Below, in pieces: positions 6,439-9,433 of a stretch of DNA of 9,433 nt (positions are counted from its first letter, which is position 1; every line of letters starts with the position of its first letter). The notes under the pieces were generated by a model, which saw nothing but the letters and a program-made list of their open reading frames with translations, did not search any database and was not told the DNA's origin. The position numbers and the translations under genes are program-made. The DNA lies in contig JAJYMP010000229.1 in NCBI GenBank assembly GCA_021786915.1, forward strand, positions 1-9,433, given 5' to 3'. The stretch is from Chloroflexota bacterium. GTDB taxonomy: Bacteria; Chloroflexota; Limnocylindria; Limnocylindrales; CSP1-4.

Positions 6439-8090
6439 GCGAACACCCCGAGCGCGGCTTCGCGCTGGGCGAGCGTGACGAGCATCTGGGGCAGGAGGCT
6501 GCGCACCGTCGGCCAGCCGTGCCCTGTCGGTGACTGGGTGGCCGACACGGACACGCCCGCAGCCTGCGACGCGGCGATCATTGCCTGGTACTGCGTCCCG
6601 TAGAACTGGTCCGTGGGGTCACCCTCGAGAATCAGGAACACCGTGTGGCGCGCGGCCGGCGACAGCTGCCCGACGAGCTTGAGCGGCGAGTACTGCGCCT
6701 CGACGGTCGGGTCGCCGCCGAACGGTCGGTAGGCGTTGCGCGTCTGGTTGGTGAGGATGCCCGCCTCGTAGTAGCCGCTCAGCGAGACGGCTGTCGAGAA
6801 CAGGTCCGGATGGCGCAGGACGAGCATCGTGGAGCAGAACCCGCCCTGGGAGAACCCGAGCACGGAGCGCGCAGCCGAGCTTCGGATGGTGCGGTACGTC
6901 GCGTCCACGTAGGGCACGATCGTGTTGGTGAGGTACGTCTCGAACCACTCGTGGCCGTCGACCGCGTTGGCGCACTCGCTGTCGGGATAGGCGCCGCCCT
7001 CCTGGGCGACGAACACGACGATCGAGGCCGGGAAGGCGCCCGACGCGATCATGTTGTCGAGCATGGTGGTCAGGCCGGCGCCGCTGGTCCACAGGTTCGA
7101 GGCCCAGGGGACGGCGTACACCACCGGATAGCTGCGGTTCGACGATCCGTAGCCGGGCGGCAGATAGACCTGGATCCTGGCCGTGGACGTCTGCCCGCCG
7201 ATCCAGGGCGCCGCGAACGACGCGCCCACCAGCTGGCCCTGCCCGGTGGGCCGCCACGCGGTCCACGGCGCGCCGGCCCGTAGCACCGTCCCGCCGCTCC
7301 CGCCCTGGCCCGAGACGCCGGCCACCAGCAGCTGAGAGGTCGCCGTGACGGTGCCCAGCTGCGGTGAGGGGACGCCTGCCTGCGTGAGCCCCGCGATGCC
7401 GGCTCGGCCGTCGCGCATGCGCGCGTCCGGGCTGAAGTTCACCATGTCGGAGAAGACCGGCAGGGTCACCACCAGCAGGACTGCCACCACGAGCACGCCG
7501 GCCGGGCGCCGCAGGCGGCTGGGCCGGTGGCCCGTGCTCGCGAATGCCAGGACATCCTGCCCGGCGCCGATGAGCCAGCTGCGGACGATGCCCGTGATGG
7601 CCGCGGTCGCCCACGCAACCACCGCGAAGGCGAGGATCAGCGTGAGCGCCGTGAGCGCCCAGCCGAGTGGGTCGAATGCACCGGCCGGGCCGTTGGTGAT
7701 GATCGCCGCCCGGGTCTCCTCGTAGAACGTGTGCCCGAACAGGGCGAGCCCGGCGACCATGCCGGCGAAGGTCGACGAGCGCGCCGCGCCGGTGACGAGG
7801 GCGCCGGCTGCCGTGGCCAGGGACGCGCCGACCAGGTCGGCGATCAGTCGGGCCCGATCCGGGTCGAACCCCATCACCTCGAGGGTGGCCCGGGTGCTGC
7901 CGAGGGCGCCCGAGACGTGCAGGACCGCGGTCGTCACGCCCACCAACGCGACCGCGAGGGCCATCCTGCCCCACCGACGCGATTGAGCACGGCCAGCGGC
8001 GGTCGTGCGCGCAGGCTGGATCAGGAGATCACCGTTCAATCCCCCCGGGGCTGCTCCGGGGGGGTTGAGGTATTGGCCGTCCAAGGACAT
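6435..8090 (-). CDS. Polytopic membrane protein with C-terminal PF00756-type esterase domain (est2)
   Basis: Paralogue of est1 over its C-terminal 290 residues, fused to a multi-span membrane N-terminus. From the ATG at 8090 the product is 551 residues: a 42-residue polar start, hydrophobic segments at about 43-65, 82-101, 104-120, 142-168 and 196-214, a Gly/Ser-rich linker to about 265, then the alpha/beta-hydrolase domain. The nucleophile elbow GFSQGG contains Ser414; His524 in PTGHGW is the likely catalytic histidine and Glu489 or Asp491 the acid. YPDSECAN (368-375), FGGDP and YSPLKLVGQL (467-476) match est1 closely. The catalytic domain probably faces outward. GGAG stands ten bases before the ATG; the frame runs open much further upstream (to 8834), but that is antisense to the kinase gene. 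ATG 7964 is an alternative start just before the first membrane segment. The stop overlaps the next gene's GTG, indicating translational coupling to the MprF-like protein. Possibly an aminoacyl-lipid or envelope-lipid hydrolase; the substrate is unproven. Confidence 0.9.
   Translation of the reverse strand: MSLDGQYLNPPGAAPGGLNGDLLIQPARTTAAGRAQSRRWGRMALAVALVGVTTAVLHVSGALGSTRATLEVMGFDPDRARLIADLVGASLATAAGALVTGAARSSTFAGMVAGLALFGHTFYEETRAAIITNGPAGAFDPLGWALTALTLILAFAVVAWATAAITGIVRSWLIGAGQDVLAFASTGHRPSRLRRPAGVLVVAVLLVVTLPVFSDMVNFSPDARMRDGRAGIAGLTQAGVPSPQLGTVTATSQLLVAGVSGQGGSGGTVLRAGAPWTAWRPTGQGQLVGASFAAPWIGGQTSTARIQVYLPPGYGSSNRSYPVVYAVPWASNLWTSGAGLTTMLDNMIASGAFPASIVVFVAQEGGAYPDSECANAVDGHEWFETYLTNTIVPYVDATYRTIRSSAARSVLGFSQGGFCSTMLVLRHPDLFSTAVSLSGYYEAGILTNQTRNAYRPFGGDPTVEAQYSPLKLVGQLSPAARHTVFLILEGDPTDQFYGTQYQAMIAASQAAGVSVSATQSPTGHGWPTVRSLLPQMLVTLAQREAALGVFA
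8036..8068. other. 13-bp-arm hairpin in the first codons of est2
   Basis: Arms at 8036-8048 and 8056-8068 pair at 12 of 13 positions, including a run of six G-C pairs, around a seven-base loop. The odd position is C/A in the est2 mRNA and a wobble on the other strand. In est2 it covers about codons 8-18, close to the ribosome loading site; if est2 really starts at 7964 it would be in the untranslated leader. It has no U-tract on either strand. A translation-limiting structure is plausible but inferred. Confidence 0.45.
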
Positions 8091-8100
8091 CTGGGCGCTA

Positions 8101-8104
8101 CTCC
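8101..8104 (-). promoter_or_regulatory. Possible ribosome binding site of est2
   Basis: GGAG on the minus strand, ten bases before the ATG at 8090. The spacing is slightly long, but no better site precedes the other candidate ATG at 7964. Confidence 0.4.
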
Positions 8105-8178
8105 GAGGTCTGCACTCGCCCCCCGGTGGCGCGGGCGGCTGCCGGTCGTGATCCCGGCTCCCCCGAATAGGACTGCGT

Positions 8179-8188
8179 TTGCGCGCAA
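8179..8188. promoter_or_regulatory. 10-bp palindrome TTGCGCGCAA between est2 and kinase
   Basis: Perfect ten-base palindrome in the divergent intergenic region, about 90 bp from either start codon. Size and position would suit a dimeric regulator, but it is short and may be chance in GC-rich DNA. Confidence 0.25.
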
Positions 8189-8208
8189 TAGGCAACCGAG
8201 GAGGGCTT

Positions 8209-8236
8209 GAGGTTGCGTTGCTGTTGCTCAACCTCC
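8209..8236. promoter_or_regulatory. Inverted repeat GAGGTTG...CAACCTC in the est2/kinase divergent region
   Basis: GAGGTTG (8209-8215) and CAACCTC (8229-8235) are perfect inverted copies 13 bases apart, with several GTTGC repeats in and after the gap. The right arm is inside GCTCAACCTCC (8226-8236), identical to 2839-2849 in the est1/GT2 gap, where it is again one arm of an inverted repeat. Candidate common operator; binding is unproven. Confidence 0.35.
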
Positions 8237-8282
8237 GTTGCGTTCCGGACACCGCGAGGTCCGTCCGGCCCGCGCCCGGGCG

Positions 8283-8294
8283 TATCCTCGGCCG
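8283..8294 (+). promoter_or_regulatory. Leaderless -10 promoter element of the PfkB-family kinase gene
   Basis: TATCCT (8283-8288) fits TANNNT, six bases before the ATG at 8295, with no Shine-Dalgarno sequence between them. It matches the GT2 promoter at 2971-2994 in 23 of 24 bases, including the first codons. No recognisable -35 box. Initiation on the start codon is inferred. Confidence 0.6.
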
Positions 8295-9287
8295 ATGCCC
8301 AGCCTCTCCCGCCCGCGCAGCCTGCCCCGGCGCCGCGCCGCGGGCGCCACCCGGCGCGGTCCTGATGCGGCTCCCCGCGTCGTGGTGCTCGGCGACCTGG
8401 TGCTCGATGTGGTCCTCGTCCCGGACCGCGGGCTGGAGCGCGGCACGGACGTCACCGGGCGTGTGGTCATGCGCCAGGGGGGCTCCGCCTCGAACGCCGC
8501 CCGCTGGCTGGGCCGCATGGGGATGCACCCGACCCTGGTGTGCGCCGTCGGCCGCGACGCCATGGGGCGGGCGCTCGTGGCCGCCGTCGCGGGCGACGGC
8601 GTGGAGGTGCGGGCGATCCGCATCGCGGGGGCGCCAACGGGACGCATCGGCGTGCTCGTGGAGCCGGGCGGCGAGCGCTCCTTCGTGACCCACCGCGGGG
8701 CCGCGCTGCGGCTCCGGCCGGAGGACCTGCGTCCGGGGTGGTTTGCCGGGGCGGCCTCGGTGCACCTGCCGGCGTACTCGCTGCTCGACCAGCCCCTCGG
8801 CCTCGCCGGGATGGCCGCCGCGAAGCTGGGCCACGAGGCGGGGGCGCTCGTGAGCGTGGACCTGTCCTCGTCGGCGCCGCTGCTCGCCAGCGGTCGCCGG
8901 GCCGCGCTACGGCTGATCGGGGAGGCCGCGCCGGACCTGCTGTTCGCCACCCGCGACGAGGCGCGCGCTCTGCTGGGGCCGAAGCGCGAGGAGCGCCTCC
9001 TCGAGCTCGCGCCGGCGGCGGTCGTCAAGCGAGGGCGCAAGGGCGCCACGGTGCTCCTGCGCGCCGGCGGGGACCATGTCCGCGTCGAGGTGGCCACGAC
9101 ACCGGTCAAGGCCGAGGACACGACCGGCGCCGGCGACGCCTTCGACGCCGGGTTCCTCGCGGGCTGGCTCGAGGCGCGCCGGAAGGGGCTTGCAGAGGCG
9201 GCGTCGCTCCAGCGGGGGGCCGTGCTCGGCAATCGCACGGCGCTGCGCCAGATCATGACGCGCCCGGCGGAGCTGTCGATCGGCTAG
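8295..9287 (+). CDS. PfkB-family (ribokinase-like) carbohydrate kinase
   Basis: Cytosolic ATP-dependent kinase that phosphorylates a sugar or nucleoside hydroxyl. From the ATG at 8295 the product is 330 residues, normal for the family apart from a basic N-terminal tail of about 27 residues before VVVLGDLVLDVV. The first PfkB signature is QGGSASNAARWLG (61-73), which forms the sugar pocket. The second is DTTGAGDAFDAGFLAG (275-290), with catalytic base Asp281 and the GAG anion hole. FATRDEARALLG (217-228) matches the conserved N-x-x-E-like region before the ATP site, here with Thr-Arg-Asp-Glu. VVKRGRKGA (243-251) is the usual strand before the nucleotide site. The frame extends upstream to 8238, but the leaderless -10 box and the end of homology favour 8295. 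It is head-to-head with est2. The substrate (ribose, fructose, 2-keto-3-deoxygluconate, adenosine and others are possible) cannot be assigned. Confidence 0.93.
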   Translation: MPSLSRPRSLPRRRAAGATRRGPDAAPRVVVLGDLVLDVVLVPDRGLERGTDVTGRVVMRQGGSASNAARWLGRMGMHPTLVCAVGRDAMGRALVAAVAGDGVEVRAIRIAGAPTGRIGVLVEPGGERSFVTHRGAALRLRPEDLRPGWFAGAASVHLPAYSLLDQPLGLAGMAAAKLGHEAGALVSVDLSSSAPLLASGRRAALRLIGEAAPDLLFATRDEARALLGPKREERLLELAPAAVVKRGRKGATVLLRAGGDHVRVEVATTPVKAEDTTGAGDAFDAGFLAGWLEARRKGLAEAASLQRGAVLGNRTALRQIMTRPAELSIG

Positions 9288-9433
9288 CGTCCCGTTCCGG
9301 AGGTCGCCCGCTGGTCGCCGCGCGGGACCCCGCCGCGCGCCGGCGGCCGAGTCGTGCTGGGGTCGCCGCGCGCGGCGGCGTGCGCGGGCGCCGACCCGAG
9401 CCGGGGGCCCGCGGCGCGGCCCGTGCGCGCGGG
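9288..9433. other. GC-extreme noncoding tail after the kinase gene
   Basis: The 146 bp after the kinase stop are almost wholly G and C, with many CGCG runs and a perfect 14-base palindrome at 9364-9377 (CGCCGCGCGCGGCG). No credible gene starts here. Strong secondary structure could end kinase transcription, but there is no U-tract. The region continues past the window edge. Confidence 0.4.

Noticed and set aside
5497..6603. Plus-strand 368-codon open frame
   Set aside because: Antisense to the MprF-like gene and the 3' end of est2; no recognisable domain.
8036..8068. GC stem considered as an intrinsic terminator
   Set aside because: No U-run follows on either strand and it lies at the start, not the end, of est2.
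8091..8834. In-frame upstream extension of est2 to about 799 residues
   Set aside because: The extension is antisense to the kinase gene and its promoter, has a compositional character unlike the rest of est2, and passes better-placed starts at 8090 and 7964.
8228..9256. Minus-strand 342-codon open frame opposite the kinase
   Set aside because: Ser/Arg/Pro-rich translation with no motif, opposite an intact PfkB gene with both signatures.

Overview
The window is very GC-rich bacterial DNA (by eye about 70% G+C or more), packed with long antisense shadow reading frames. Two plus-strand genes have a TANNNT-type -10 box six bases before the ATG and no Shine-Dalgarno sequence, which points to leaderless transcription. 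Together with the composition this suggests a high-GC lineage such as Chloroflexota or Actinomycetota. The sequence alone does not separate these, and no marker gene is present. There are no rRNA, tRNA, CRISPR or transposon features.

Layout from left to right: a transketolase gene on the minus strand, with its 5' end inside the window and its 3' part running off the left edge; a minus-strand gene for a membrane-anchored PF00756-type esterase (est1); a plus-strand gene for a membrane GT2 glycosyltransferase, divergent from est1, with a 54-bp tandem repeat in a loop between membrane segments; a minus-strand gene for an MprF-like protein (membrane N-terminus plus the DUF2156 aminoacyl-lipid synthase domain), convergent with the glycosyltransferase and overlapping it by 38 bp; a minus-strand gene for a second esterase (est2) with a polytopic membrane N-terminus, overlapping the MprF-like gene in a GTGA stop/start; a plus-strand PfkB-family sugar kinase gene, divergent from est2; and a short GC-extreme tail.

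Two points tie the region together. First, est2 and the MprF-like gene are translationally coupled. A known precedent pairs an aminoacyl-phospholipid synthase with a hydrolase that removes the aminoacyl group, so a membrane-lipid aminoacylation/deacylation module is a reasonable but unproven reading. Second, est1 and est2 are clear paralogues. Each lies head-to-head with a plus-strand gene, and those two genes (glycosyltransferase and kinase) share 23 of 24 bases across the -10 box and first codons although their products are unrelated. Both divergent gaps also contain the 11-mer GCTCAACCTCC within inverted repeats. This looks like a duplicated or co-regulated promoter arrangement linking cell-envelope functions. 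Transketolase and the sugar kinase are carbohydrate-metabolism genes whose link to the envelope genes is only positional.
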